From assembly GCA_031841125.1 (NCBI GenBank), contig CM063111.1:44528955-44592954 (forward strand): a DNA stretch of 64,000 nucleotides, read 5' to 3'. Below are positions 1-11,095 of this stretch, piece after piece. The stretch comes from Acanthococcus lagerstroemiae. Lineage: Eukaryota > Arthropoda > Insecta > Hemiptera > Eriococcidae. The notes below the pieces were generated by a model that was not told the DNA's origin, did no database searches, and worked only from the letters and a program-made list of their open reading frames with translations. Positions within the stretch are counted from its first letter, which is position 1. The number at the start of each line of letters is the position of its first letter. The translations under genes and the position numbers were made by a program.

Positions 1-1431
1 GGGATTTCCCATCTATTTTGATACCATATAGTTTTCCCAGTTCATTTCTCTGAACACCCCTTCTAGTAGTGCATTGAAAAGATTGGAGAGAGGGGGTCAC
101 CTTGTTTCACTCCTCACTGTAACGTGAATGTGGGGCTCGCTCTATCCAGCTCAATGTACGCCAACGAATCCTCATAAATATATTTCAAAATGTATGTTTA
201 TTTTGCTTAGTCTAAGCCTTGGCTGTAAAATAAAATAAAAACTCGGGTACAAAACGGAAATGCTTTCAAATTTCGCTATCAACCGAACTGTTTGGTTAGT
301 TGTTTCAGATACGAACACCAAGACTCCTTATCGCAAACGCTGAAAATCAGTTGTTTTCGACATACCAATTCAGGCGTTTCGTAGAGGTAACATATTGTAA
401 GATATATAAACGCCATCGACTTTACCCAAGGACCTCACCATCTTACCTAACTAACCTAATATCGAAATATGTTTTCGATCTGCTCGGGCAGCTCCGTAAT
501 TCTGAAAGTCTTTCAAGAGTTAACTAGTCACCTCTGATTTTATACGTCTATACGATTAACGAATTATCGAACGAGTTCGTGTTAAATGTTCAACTTGGCT
601 CCGAAATGATTCGTGACAGATACGAGGTCGTGATCCGTGATCGCGTATAATTAAATTAATATTTTTACCGTCTCAGTGACAACGGCTAGAGAAGGTGGGA
701 TATACCTGGTGTATCTAATGAACGTGCGCGGAAGTATATGGGAAAAAATCTTGAATGAAAACGATGGAGTCGTTTTTTGAAAAATCACGTTCGCTTTGTT
801 CTGAAAATATTCAAATTAGTTGGGTACGAATGGACATGGACGGTATTGCAACTCAATTATAACATGGAAGCACTCGGACGTAATTACGTTACGTGACTTG
901 CACCGTTCTACTTGTACGCCGGAAGAATGTCTCTCTGCGCCTTGATACGTGCAGCAATTTGAATGAGTCGAACAATTTGCCGGCATGTTGAATGAAAGGA
1001 GAAATTTTACGTACTTAGTATACGTTTCGAGATACTCAATACGCATTCACCGATGTCGATAAAGTTGCCGACTTTCGTTTCGCCCCGGCGAATGGGATTG
1101 TGATCTTCACCTATTCAGATGTGAAGTTCTGTCAATGAAGAAACGAATTTGGGAAAAAAATGTCACTACCAAGCTAAACTAAAAAAAGTAATGAAAACAA
1201 ACAATATACGGGTCAAGTGTATAAAGCCGAATGAACTCAAAGCACCACAACTGGAGGAACTAATCTAAGACAAAATCGCCAAGCTATATTCCTGGAAGAT
1301 AACTACAATTTCGAAACAGATTACAATGTCAAAATCAACTAAGAAAACAATACTAGACTAGCCGAAATTAATCAACAATGAAACATACCAATGGACGAAC
1401 TCCAGACAGTACTTCAATGGTCTCATGTACA
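1..1431. other. No gene recognised
   Basis: AT-rich DNA with only short open frames and no recognisable domain or splice-bounded exon. Positions 1424-1431 (CATGTACA) are the left target-site copy of the adjacent hAT-type MITE. Confidence 0.5.
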
Positions 1432-1589
1432 CAGTGGCGTAGCGGGGGGGGGGGGGGCGTGACCCCAATATTTTTACATAGTTCTCTAATATCGGCGATT
1501 TTAAAAAAATATTTCAATTTTCGACTTTTTCTCCCTTGAAAACCTTATTGTGCCCCCCCCCCTTTGGGAAACCCCTAGCTACGCCACTG
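1432..1589. mobile_element. hAT-type MITE with 8-bp target duplication
   Basis: A 158-bp element with inverted ends CAGTGGCGTAGC on the left and GCTACGCCACTG on the right, followed inward by long G and C runs. It is flanked by CATGTACA (1424-1431) and CATGCACA (1590-1597), an 8-bp duplication with one mismatch, as expected for hAT insertion. It has no coding capacity, so it must have been mobilised in trans. Ends and duplication are seen directly; the superfamily call is inferred from them. Confidence 0.85.
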
Positions 1590-1717
1590 CATGCACAATA
1601 TGCACAAGTGACATTTTTGATGAAATTGAGTTAAGTAGAGGAAAATGTAGCTCAACATTGATTATTTCCATGTGAAATTTTTATCAATTTAGAAAGATTT
1701 TCACATAAGTGATAAGC

Positions 1718-1951
1718 AGGACGAAATTATAAGGGGGGGGGGGTTCCCCCCATATTTCGGCAGTCGGCAAATTTTGAAACTATTTGAAACTATTCATTTG
1801 AATTTTTCATTTTGTATAAATGTTTGTGAACTTTTTTTTTTTCAATTAAAAAATATTTCTATTAAAAGAATCGGCAAATTTTTAGATAAAAAAATTTTGG
1901 TTGGCAAATTTTTCTTCTCCACTTACAAACTAAAAGTCAATTTTCGTTTCT
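1718..1951. repeat. Interspersed repeat, copy 1 (AGG-ACGAAA ends)
   Basis: Copy of a short repeat that recurs at 2664-2942. Both copies contain a G run, then GGCAGTCGGCAAATTTTG, then AT-rich sequence with several 'TCGGCAAATTTTT' motifs, and end with a reverse-complement of the left end (ACGAAA / TTTCGT). Probably a MITE; no clear target duplication seen. Confidence 0.6.
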
Positions 1952-2539
1952 GAGAATGAAGTACCCTGGACTCCTGTCAAAGATTAGTCAGTCAAAAGCC
2001 GAAGGTTACAAGCTGAGCATCGAACGTTATCTGATAGGTTGAAACAAAGCTGAAATAAGGAAGACATTTCGAAAATCTGAAAGTCGGAAGCGAACGTTGA
2101 ATTTCGAATTTCAATGACTATTCTGTTCTTACTAGATTCTCTGTTTGACTTAGAGTCTGAAATTTGAGAACCTTGAACATTTTATTAAAATGTAAAAGTT
2201 AAAAGTAAAAGACTTATTTTCCAATGACCCAAGCTGAATCCGATAGCAAATGTTTGTTTAATTTATGGTCTTTGGTCCGGGTGAATATAAGTGGGAAATT
2301 TAGTCTGGAATAAATGTCAAAACTCCGTGTGTTTTTCCCACAGGAATGAAAGGGAACTTGTGAAACGGATTCCCCTAATCCGATCAACCTACAACTTTGT
2401 AGGTTTTTATTCTCTTTTCTTTTGATTTTATTGGAACTAGTTTATGAGATGAATCAGAGGAAATAAAAAAGTATCACCCCGAGGAAATAACGGCCACCTT
2501 AATGTGTAAAGGAAGTTATTCTTGACATCCATGTAGCAT

Positions 2540-2605
2540 ACCCTCTGAGACTAGGAATTAGGGCGGATTCCAGGGCTCGGGTCGAGCGCAAAATTAGAAA
2601 AGAGG
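2540..2605 (+). mobile_element. SINE family B, 3' tail fragment
   Basis: Matches the tail of the tRNA-derived SINE seen complete at 3942-4155 and 14381-14605: GGCGGATTCCAGGGCTCGGG followed by AAATTAGAAAAGAG. The tRNA-like head is missing, so this is a 5'-truncated copy. Confidence 0.65.
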
Positions 2606-2663
2606 GTATGTTCATGTGTGCAAATGTGAGTGCTTGGGAGATAAAGTTCCAATCTGAATTTGT

Positions 2664-2942
2664 AGGGACGAAAGTATAGAGAGAGGGGCGGGTAAACACC
2701 CCCAATTAATTTGGCAGTCGGCAAATTTTGAAACTGTTCATTTGAATTTTTCATTTTCTAAGAACGTTTGTTGTTGTTGTTGTTGTTTTCAATTAAAAAA
2801 TATTTTGATTGAAAAATCGGCAAATTTTTAGTTTTTAAAAAATTTTGTCGGAAAATTTTTAATTTAAGAAAAGATATTTGTCGGTAAATATTTCTCCTCC
2901 ACCTTCTTCTCTCCCTCCAACTGAAAGTCAAGTTTCGTCCCT
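2664..2942. repeat. Interspersed repeat, copy 2 (AGGGACGAAA ends)
   Basis: Second copy of the repeat at 1718-1951, with cleaner inverted ends AGGGACGAAA and TTTCGTCCCT. It carries a GTT microsatellite at about 2768-2786 inside. Probably a MITE. Confidence 0.65.
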
Positions 2943-3174
2943 GGCGTCAAGTATTAAAATAATTCTGCCAATACGCAGGGCAGCTACTCAATTTTCTTTT
3001 CAAAAAAGTAGAAAGTCATTAGAATTACCAAAAAAGTGACAGAAAAGGGATCATTATCAGATCAACATGGTACTTTTTCCAAAGACTTTTTAAAAATAGT
3101 ATTATACAGTAGTATAAGCATACCTATAGAAAGAAAAGTAATGCAAAGACGTTTCTGTAGGGTTTCTTCTATGG

Positions 3175-3310
3175 GTTCGTACAGCTTTTAGTTGTTGCCA
3201 TACATTTTTTCTAGATTACAAAAAGCTGATTTCTGGATTTTTGATGGAAAATTTAGCTGAATACGACTTTCAGCTTTCGGCTTTTGAGTGGCTGCAGTAC
3301 ACTGTAACTA
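3175..3310 (-). repeat. Interspersed repeat shared with 25245-25410
   Basis: The reverse complement of this stretch aligns along its length with 25245-25410: AGCCGAAAGCTGAAAG, then TTCAGC, then CAGCTTTTTGTAATC, then AAAAAATGTATGGCAACA. The two copies lie in opposite orientation 22 kb apart. No coding potential recognised; likely a non-autonomous transposon. Confidence 0.65.
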
Positions 3311-3941
3311 AGTACTATTTCGATTCTAATTTATTTTATCATATTTTGAAAATGTTCAACACACTGGCTTCAAATTGTTTTGATTTTTCAAATTCTTTGG
3401 AAGAATTCAAGAAAAAATGTGACTTCTTACATAAAAAATAACTTTAGTCTCCAACTTTTTGAAATGTGATTGAAGGTGACAAAAGGTTGAAAAAGTGACC
3501 AACGGCCAGGTGCCTGTAGTGCACACACGCAATAAGTTACTCCACACATTCGGCGTGAAAGTTTTTAATGAACTGTTGTACCCAACTGCAACAAGTGAGC
3601 ACTTATCACATCTTGCACCGAGTGAAACGTCGTTAACTGCAAATTTGGAATTCTGATATCGCTCCAGTTTGCGGGTTTTTCGAGTTTGTTTAGTCCGGAT
3701 TAGAGCGAGGGCTTTCGAAATCAAAGAAATGAGAATGTGTAAGAAAAGCGCGTGTATTAATCGACCGAACAGAAGAAGTAAGTCTTCCGAGAGTACTAAA
3801 ACAAATACTTAAACTGGTGTCCTACCTGGCCGATCGAAGGAGGAAAAAGACAACGTGTAAGAAAGAGGAAGGATGTGGTTTCGAAAACATCACGTGGGAT
3901 AGGGGAGTTAGTAGTCGCTGTAGCACATATTCCGTCATCTT

Positions 3942-4155
3942 CTTTTCTAATTTAATCTCAATCCGAGCCCTGGGATCCGCCCTTTCGAGAATTACCTCAG
4001 AGACATCGAGGAGGCTGTTATGGTTGTCTTAGCCCTCTTTCCTTCCGGCCGAAAAACCGGCTTAGGTCGAAATCTGGCGAGTTGCTACGTGGGCTCGAAC
4101 TCGAGACCCCTGGATTCCGAGACCAACGCGCCATCCATTCGGTCAATCAGACCCC
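3942..4155 (-). mobile_element. SINE family B, full copy with 16-bp target duplication
   Basis: tRNA-derived SINE on the - strand. The head (high-coordinate end) reads as a tRNA-like Pol III promoter with box B TCGAGTTCGAGCCC. The body ends in the GGCTCGG ... AAATTAGAAAAG tail. It is flanked by perfect 16-bp direct repeats CATATTCCGTCATCTT at 3926-3941 and 4156-4171, the mark of LINE-mediated retroposition. Other copies are at 14381-14605 (+) and 2540-2605 (tail only). Confidence 0.88.
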
Positions 4156-4185
4156 CATATTCCGTCATCTTACTGCTATAATTAA

Positions 4186-4786
4186 TATGTGACGCGCCAT
4201 GAGAAACCATACCTTCGGGTGAAAAAGTTGTTTTCAAGAAAAACGCCAAAACACGTTGAAAAATTGATTTTAATCAAAAATGACTTTTTGCCGGAAATGT
4301 GTTCTAGAGTATCTGAAGAACATTTTAGGCACCCATACTCGCTTGTTTCGTTGTTTATTTGTTTAATTTTTATAATTAAAAAAAATTTTTTTTTGAATTT
4401 TTTGTATGATAGATTTTTTTAATAATCAACGTCATTTGCATACATTTTTCAGTTTTATTTTAGCAAACCTGAAACCTACACCATTGAATTCCTCATAGAA
4501 TTTTACTCGGAGGAGGGGGGGGAGGGGACTAATCTTCAATCATAATACCTTCGGAGAACTTGGTAATTTAAGCAATGTCCGAACGAAAAACTTTCAAGCT
4601 GTTTTTCTCGAAAAGTACTTTTTAGTAGTTTCCAACTTCAAAATGGCATATCTCTGAGAATTTTGCTCCGATTGAGCTGCGGTTTGCGGCATTGGATTCT
4701 CCATACTTTTCTCTATTAGAATCAGTCAAAATTTCATTTTCGACCCTCTTCACCCGAAGGTATGGTTTCTCATGGCGCGTCACATA
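4186..4786. mobile_element. Inverted-repeat transposon relic, about 600 bp
   Basis: Near-perfect terminal inverted repeats of about 38 bp: the left starts TATGTGACGCGCCATGAG at 4186 and its reverse complement ends at 4786. The interior is AT-rich with no transposase recognised. No convincing target duplication, so the superfamily is open. Confidence 0.75.
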
Positions 4787-6772
4787 TGCTAAATACATTC
4801 TGGAATGCTTTTTGACAGCGTTGAGGGGGGGGGGGTCTAACCCCCTGGTGTCGTTCGTTACCCAACTTCCATTGCAACAGTCATCCAACGTTTGATTTCT
4901 GGATAAACTGCACTTGACCTAACATAATAAACCTTCTATGTTATTCGTTTTTGGAAAGTATCAACCGCCATATTTCGCACCAGCAGACTGATATGAAAAA
5001 AACAAGTTGACAGTGTTACCCCATCATAAAGAAACAACTTTGCTGCGCATTGTAATGCAGTCTGAAGCCTAGCAGCCAAGATTGGTACATTGGGTCTCAT
5101 TAGGGATCCGGGCCTTACTGGGCTCACCTACCTTGATGTCATAACACAAACAAGACATCAGGAGATATCGTTATTACTGCTCGAGGGAATGGTTGAGGGG
5201 AAAGAACTGGAAAGGAAGGCAAACAATGAGTTTTGAAGAGCAAATAATGAAAGCTACAAAGTGTAAATCTTTCTCAAAAATGAAAAAATCAGCACAAAAG
5301 AGAGAAACTTGAAGAGACGCAACCTACTAATCGGGGGACTAAGGAATATGTCATCATTTGGCTCGTGAAAATTGATTTTACTTCATCCAAACAGCTCTGA
5401 TTCGCCTAGATTGTCTTTCCACGGTATTAAGATAAGCTTTACGACGTACTGATCTTTTCTAGACTGATTTCTTCATTTAAGGTGCGACTCTAGCCCATTT
5501 CCACATAGATAACCTACGAGGAAAATCTCAAAATGCAGACCCTAGATTTACGAGCAACGAAAATCGTACACCGGCACGCCCTAGACGTCGCAATTGGCAC
5601 AACCGAACCGAAGCTTGTTTTCTGCTAATTCGTCTTTACTATAGCGAATTAACGATATTTACTCTCGTAATTAATAATTACGACGTTGTTACGTACCATA
5701 CCTTCGAGTTTCGAATTCATTGAACAAGATAATCAAGTTCGCGTTGTCGGATCGCGGTGCCGCTGCCGCCGGTAACCTTGCCAAGAATGTTAAACCTGAA
5801 TTTCCCAGGCGGCTACAATGAATTACTTTTAACCCACTTCCGTTTCGTTTCTCAGGCTAGAAACGTCACGACCGCGGCGGGGGCGTTCAGGCAGAATACG
5901 CACTCGATATTGATGTTTTTATAAACTCGATATATCGTTCACCTGTTGCGATAAGGCCCAAGATAGTAGCACAAGTGCGAACTTCCACCGTGAATCATAC
6001 AAGGCTATTTTGGGGACATGTATGTATGAAATGCGAGCAAACATTCTAATATTTTGGCAATGACGAGTGCAACTCGATGGTAATGACATCAAGACAGACC
6101 TATTTACAAGGCAGAAAAAAGATACCGAAGATGACTGTTTTGTATTGCCACTGTGAATCAATGTAATTAAATTAGGCAACAATTTAATGGCAACACGCCC
6201 CAGTATGGATACGAATATGTACTTGGAAGAATCGCACACTTCATCAATAAAGCATTAAATTTGTTCAGCGAGTTCTAAAAACAATACCGCGAAGTGAATC
6301 ACCCGGAGTGAAGTGGATCAAGTGAGCTGAAGTTCAGTGGCGCAAGCCCTCACGGTTATATGCAGCAGTTGCGGCACCAAAATTTCTAAAGAAGTTCTCA
6401 AGAATAGAGAAAAAGGAAAAACATAGTCCAGTCAAATTAGCATTAAGTCGAGGGTAAACAGCAGGGTGGTTACTCAAACTTTCCCTAAAAAATATTATTG
6501 AAAAAGTGACCAAAAAATTACCAAAATTTCAAGTTTTAGCCTCTTGTGTACCAATTTTTGTGGGGTTGCGTACACTGTCGAAACAAAATTCTAGTTATTA
6601 TTCTTTTCCATGAAGCACGCTCAACTCAAAATTCAAATATTCAAAGTGAAAAAAAAAAAGAAAAAGCACGGATTTAAAAAATAATGTATAGATTAGGATA
6701 CTTTTCAATCCCCGATTTATACTTCAGAAGAAAAACTTCGATTCAAAAATTACTGATGGTCATTTCTTCTTC
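4787..6772. other. No gene recognised
   Basis: No exon, RNA gene or bounded repeat could be supported. There is a G run at about 4825-4836, and 5440-5900 is somewhat richer in CpG than its surroundings. Open frames here are short and unlike known proteins. Confidence 0.45.
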
Positions 6773-7138
6773 CAGGGACGTACCGATACCCGGGGAAGGG
6801 GAGAACTTCCCCCTTGCAGGAAATTAAGAAATTTTTTACTCTGCAGTTGGAGGAAAATTTAACATTTCAGTCAGCCGAAGCTGGGAAATTTCGTCAGAGT
6901 TGGGAAAATCTAACAAGTCAAAAGCTTTTTTTTTGCTTTGATACTGGGGAATTTTGAGTTGTGAAGTTTAAGAAGTTGGGAAAATCCAACAACTGGAAAT
7001 TTTGAGTTGAGAAGACCAAAAAGTCAAAAGCTTTTTATTTCTTTGACACTTGGGAATTTGGAGTTGAATCAGTTAGGTCTTTCACCCCCCCCCCCCCGGC
7101 CACCCCCTCCCAAGGAAAAACTCTTCGATACGTTCCTG
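6773..7138. mobile_element. hAT-like MITE (CAGGGACGTA ends)
   Basis: Inverted ends CAGGGACGTACCGA on the left and TCGATACGTTCCTG on the right, with a G-rich then C-rich subterminal run. It is flanked by CTTCTTC on both sides (imperfect 7-8 bp duplication). The interior carries AGTTGGGAAAATC-type repeats. Non-coding, non-autonomous. Confidence 0.7.
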
Positions 7139-7204
7139 CTTCTTCAAAAATGTTCTAACTTTTTAATAGTAGCATTCATCATATAATACTGCATTTCACT
7201 AATA

Positions 7205-7744
7205 CAGTAACCGCCACTTAGTGCGTTCAGTGGTTAATACGATCAGACGCTTATTACGTTCAAAACAGCTAGGAACGGAACAAAATAAGTCTTTTGTGTG
7301 CATTTTTCGCCCGATATTACGATCATGAGCGCCGTTTATACCGTTCAGAAAAATCTAGGTTTCTTCTAGTAAAGAATTTTTATTTATTTTTTTAACAGAA
7401 TGATGATGAAAAAGAGTGTCAAGCTTGAGGCATTATGTGTTTTGAGAAGACTTACAGAGTAGAACACATAAGAAACAAACATTTTCTTATGTGTAACAAC
7501 TTACAATCCATTTTAACAATGGCTCTCTCACTGAAGCAGAGTAAATCTACCCAATTTTTCAAGTAAAAACACACAGTAAATTGTTTTCCTTTATGCATAA
7601 ATGTACTCGATTTCTCATTTTGAAAGAAATTAGTCGTTTTTAAAATTTCCTCCAAAATTTTTCCGCCGGTTATTGCGACTTTTGGTTATTACGTTCATTT
7701 TGTGTCGGTCCCAACAACGTGATCGGATAAAGCGGCGGTTACTG
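7205..7744. mobile_element. Tigger/pogo-like non-autonomous element
   Basis: Inverted ends CAGTAACCGCC(A)CTTA and TAAAGCGGCGGTTACTG, each flanked by TA (7203-7204 and 7745-7746). The subterminal 'TTATTACGTTCA' motif occurs near both ends in inverse orientation. A TA duplication and CAGT-type ends fit the pogo/Tigger group. About 540 bp with no transposase. Confidence 0.78.
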
Positions 7745-7910
7745 TATTTAGTAAATTTGAAATCTTTTCAACAACTTGAGCAAAATTAGGATCACTTTCA
7801 ACGTTTCTTCGTTTTAGGAACCTCATAAATCACAGAGCTCAAATTTCTGATTGACTTAAGCATTGCCATAGCTAAATAGCCCTTTTCATAACACAACAAA
7901 AAAAGCATCC

Positions 7911-7951
7911 TTCTCTTTCATTAACTGTACAAAGTTCAGTTTGCACCTTTT
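7911..7951. repeat. Left target-site duplication of R1-type LINE
   Basis: A 41-bp stretch repeated at 9225-9265 with three mismatches (core GTACAAAGTTCAGTTT). It flanks the LINE fragment exactly, so it is read as the target duplication made on insertion. Confidence 0.8.
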
Positions 7952-9224
7952 TTGGTACGGTGTGGTGGGACGTATGGCGATGCACGCATGCCAAAGTGGT
8001 CCCTATGACACCGCACCCCCGGCCACAGGAACAACCCTTTCGAGTATCGCGTCAGTGACCGGAGGGACGCCTTGTGGCCAGACCCGAGCCCCCATTTCTA
8101 CGTGCCGGAATGGTGCGCGCGTCCTACCAGAGCCACCATGGGGTTCCCTACTGACCGAGGTCTGTACTCCCTGAGCGCTCGCCTGGAATTTTCAGGTCCT
8201 CCACGGCCAGACCCACTGCCTCTCTTCACTCTCCCCTCACCTCCTCGTCTTGGTCCGTGTGTCGACGACAGGCGAGCCTTGCCGGTGGGTCCGCAACGCA
8301 GCTGCAGCAGTTCTTCTAGGATGGTACAGAATCCTCCTCCTAACAGGGTGTGCCAAGGTGTGTCCTCCGCCCCTCGATCGCAGTTCGCGAACACGGGGCT
8401 CGGCGCTATCGACACTCGATGTAGGTACGTGCCGAAGCACCCGTGGCCGTTCAATACTTGGGTAAGGTGGAAGTTGAGGTTTCCGTGTGATCTTCCTACC
8501 CATCCATCGAGGTCGCGTATCAGCGCTCGGGTCCACTCGCCCTTGGTCGAATGGGCGAGCGCGTCCTTCCAGTTCCGAAGCGTGTCCTGCTGGATGACTC
8601 GCTTGACCCGAAGTGCCTCCCGTTTCGTCTTCGCTTTCTTCTTCGCACCGTATAATGCCGCAATTTCGCCGACCTTGAGTTCGATCGGCGGTATACGCGC
8701 TAACACGCCAACTGCATCTGAAGAAATAGTGCGGTACGCACTGACACACCTCATCGCGGCTTTTCGCTGGATTTTCTCCATCTCCGCTCTCCTGTATGGT
8801 ATATCGATGGCGTCGGCGAATACTGGCGCCCCGTATAGGAGGACCGACATGATGGCGTTCACGTACATCCTTCGTCGCTGCTCTCTCGGCCACCCTAGGT
8901 TCGACATCAGACGGGACAGCTGGCCGGCTACTCGATCCGCCTTCACAGCTGCCCGTCGGAAGTGCTCTCGGAAATGCAACTTCCCGTCGAACCACAGCCC
9001 CAGGTACTTCAGGGCTGTACAGAGCCCAATCTCCACAACTTTTAGGACAAAGGTGGGTGGGCTGTACTTGCGTCGCTTCGTAAACAAGACCGCTTCTGTC
9101 TTCTGAACCGCTAAGGACAGCCCCACCGACTCGATCCAGTGGGTCAGCATCTCTAACGCCTATGGTTCACTCGTCGCGTGACCTCTGCTGTCGTCTCCGC
9201 TTGGCACACCACCAGCGTGTCAAC
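7952..9224 (-). mobile_element. 5'-truncated R1-clade non-LTR retrotransposon
   Basis: The - strand encodes the C-terminal part of a LINE reverse transcriptase. From about 9213 it reads the end of the palm (TLVV after the lost YADD box), a frameshift near 9160, then WIESVGL.LA..KTEAVLF, the thumb (YLG...D.KL.F..H), VLLYGAPVFADA, and QRKAAMRCVSAYRT. A degraded zinc-knuckle follows (CDRGAEDTPWHT), with probable frame loss after it. The order and motifs match R1/LOA-type RTs. The element is GC-rich compared with the surroundings and is bounded on both sides by 41-bp near-identical direct repeats. Long antisense open frames (up to 344 codons) are a by-product of its GC content. Not functional: 5' truncated and frameshifted. 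Confidence 0.88.
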
Positions 9225-9265
9225 TTCTCTTTCAATAACAGTACAAAGTTCAGTTTTCACCTTTT
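9225..9265. repeat. Right target-site duplication of R1-type LINE
   Basis: Partner of 7911-7951. It begins directly at the truncated 5' end of the LINE, so truncation happened during insertion. Confidence 0.8.
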
Positions 9266-10303
9266 TAAGTATAACTACTTCTTTAGCAAGTAAGAGTTCC
9301 AGTTTGTATTCGTCAAATCTTCACAAAAGAAATATCAGATTGTTTTTGTTGTTGTTTTTTTTTCTTTATTCCATCATAATACGATTAAAAAGAAACCTTC
9401 GGTCATATTGGTGAATAATTGGAAAACTGCATATAGGAATTCCAATTCAGCTTTGCGAATTTTCCTCAATGAAAAAGAATGAATAAGTTTATACAATCTG
9501 CTATTTACATAGTTCCGGGTTCTCTTTTGGTAGGAAAACCAAAAAATATTTTTTAATTGCAAGACTCTGCTCAATTATTACTTTTACTGAGAAAGACTTC
9601 AAACACGTGATTTTTTCGCTTGGTAAGTCAGTTATCAGAGATGAGAATGTTTTTGTTTATTTGGCTAGTTGACTCAAATTTCCACTGTCATAGATACTTT
9701 CCCTCACGAGTCATACACGGTCATTTAGACTATACCGCGTCGTGTGTGTGCTGCTACCTTGCCTACATTTCATCTTCGTATTTTTCAGATTAATCGCTGC
9801 CTGATGATATCTGGGGACAGCATGTACTGAAAGTCATTAACATCTTTGAATCTGTAGGCATAGTTTTCTCTCACCGATTCCACAGTTATTACCATAGAGT
9901 TGAGATGACAACAAAAAACTTCAGCGACCTTGAAACTTCTAGATAAATAACACCTATGTTTTATTTTATACTAGCTGAACCGCTCCGCAGGTCATCTAGA
10001 CCGTGTGCTTAAGTGAGTTGGTTTAAGTGAGTTCGATACCATTACCCTCCAATTTCGAGGCATAAAGAGCGTAGAGGAGCCTAATCGTGATCCTACTGAT
10101 AACGATAGAGACCAAGGTAGATGTGTGTGAGTGCCCAAAGTAAGTGAAGTACAAAGTTCAAAGCTGTTTGGGAAGCATTTTTCTAAAGCATTAGTCGAAA
10201 GAAAACACCTACGAAAATCCACATTTTGCTCCTTCCATGATCAATGACCATAGACCTTCCTACAAATTTAAAAGAAAACCAGAACATGTTTAGCATGATA
10301 TAG
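9266..10303. other. No gene recognised
   Basis: AT-rich, with T runs near 9345-9370. No exon, repeat boundary or RNA gene supported. Confidence 0.45.
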
Positions 10304-11095
10304 TGATGATGATGATAAGGTTATCAGTCTTACAACCGGTTTGATGAAGCTCCGCATTTCTCCCTATCCTGTGCAAGTTCTTTCATTTCCAAATAACTCT
10401 TACATTTGATATCCTCGATTATCTGTTGAACATACTGGAATCGTTGCCGACCTACTCAAAATTCTTTCCTTCCACCCTTCCTTCTTTCAATAGTGATATT
10501 ATTCCTGGGTGCCTCAAGTTATGCTCAATTAGTTTATCTTTCCTTATCTTCAAACAATTCCAAATATCTATTTTACCTGCTACTCTGTCTGTATTTCCTC
10601 ATTTCTTACCTTATCCGTCCATTTGATATTAAGTATCCACCTATAGCATCACATTTCAAAAACTTCGATCCTTCTCTTCTCTGGTTTTCCTATACAAAAT
10701 TCTAACTAAAAATCTCCTCCATTCCATTTAAAATATTTTCCAAATCAGTACTTCTTTCAGTTAAGACAATATCATCTGCAAACCTGAGCATTTTTACTCG
10801 CTCTCCATGTATAGTTACACCTGCTTAAAATTTTTCTTTTATTTCTTTTATAGCTCTCTCTATACACATATTAAATAATACTGGAGATAACGAGCATCCT
10901 TGCCTTACATATTTTCCTATATTTGCCTCCCCTTTCTCTCCTTCTATTCTTAATGTAGCTTTCTGTCCGTTATATAAGTTTAAAATAACTTGACTTTCCT
11001 TCTTTATTCCTATCCTTTTTAGAATATCAAACATTTTATCCCACTTAACATTGTCAAAAGCTTTTTCAGTATTAACGAATGCCATACATGCATCC
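10304..11095 (-). mobile_element. LINE reverse transcriptase fragment
   Basis: On the - strand, 11085 down to 10825 encodes RT palm blocks: AFVNTEKAFDNVKWDKM, then GKYVRQGCSLSPVLFNMCIE. After an in-frame stop, FADDIVLTER follows at about 10775, so the catalytic F-A-D-D box is intact. Further down, frame-shifted sequence encodes a typical LINE end (MKELAQDREKWRSF). The fragment stops in a GATGAT microsatellite tail (10304-10318), usual for some LINE 3' ends. Stops and frameshifts make it non-functional. It resembles the 'endonuclease-reverse transcriptase' LINE type whose endonuclease parts appear at 20.7 and 29.6 kb; the exact clade was not determined. Confidence 0.85.

Noticed and set aside
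8237..8995. 252-codon - strand frame overlapping the LINE
   Set aside because: Second frame on the coding strand of the RT; it has no LINE motifs.
8072..9106. 344-codon open frame on + across the R1-type LINE
   Set aside because: Antisense shadow of the GC-rich RT frame on the - strand; its translation has no family features and ends with the element.
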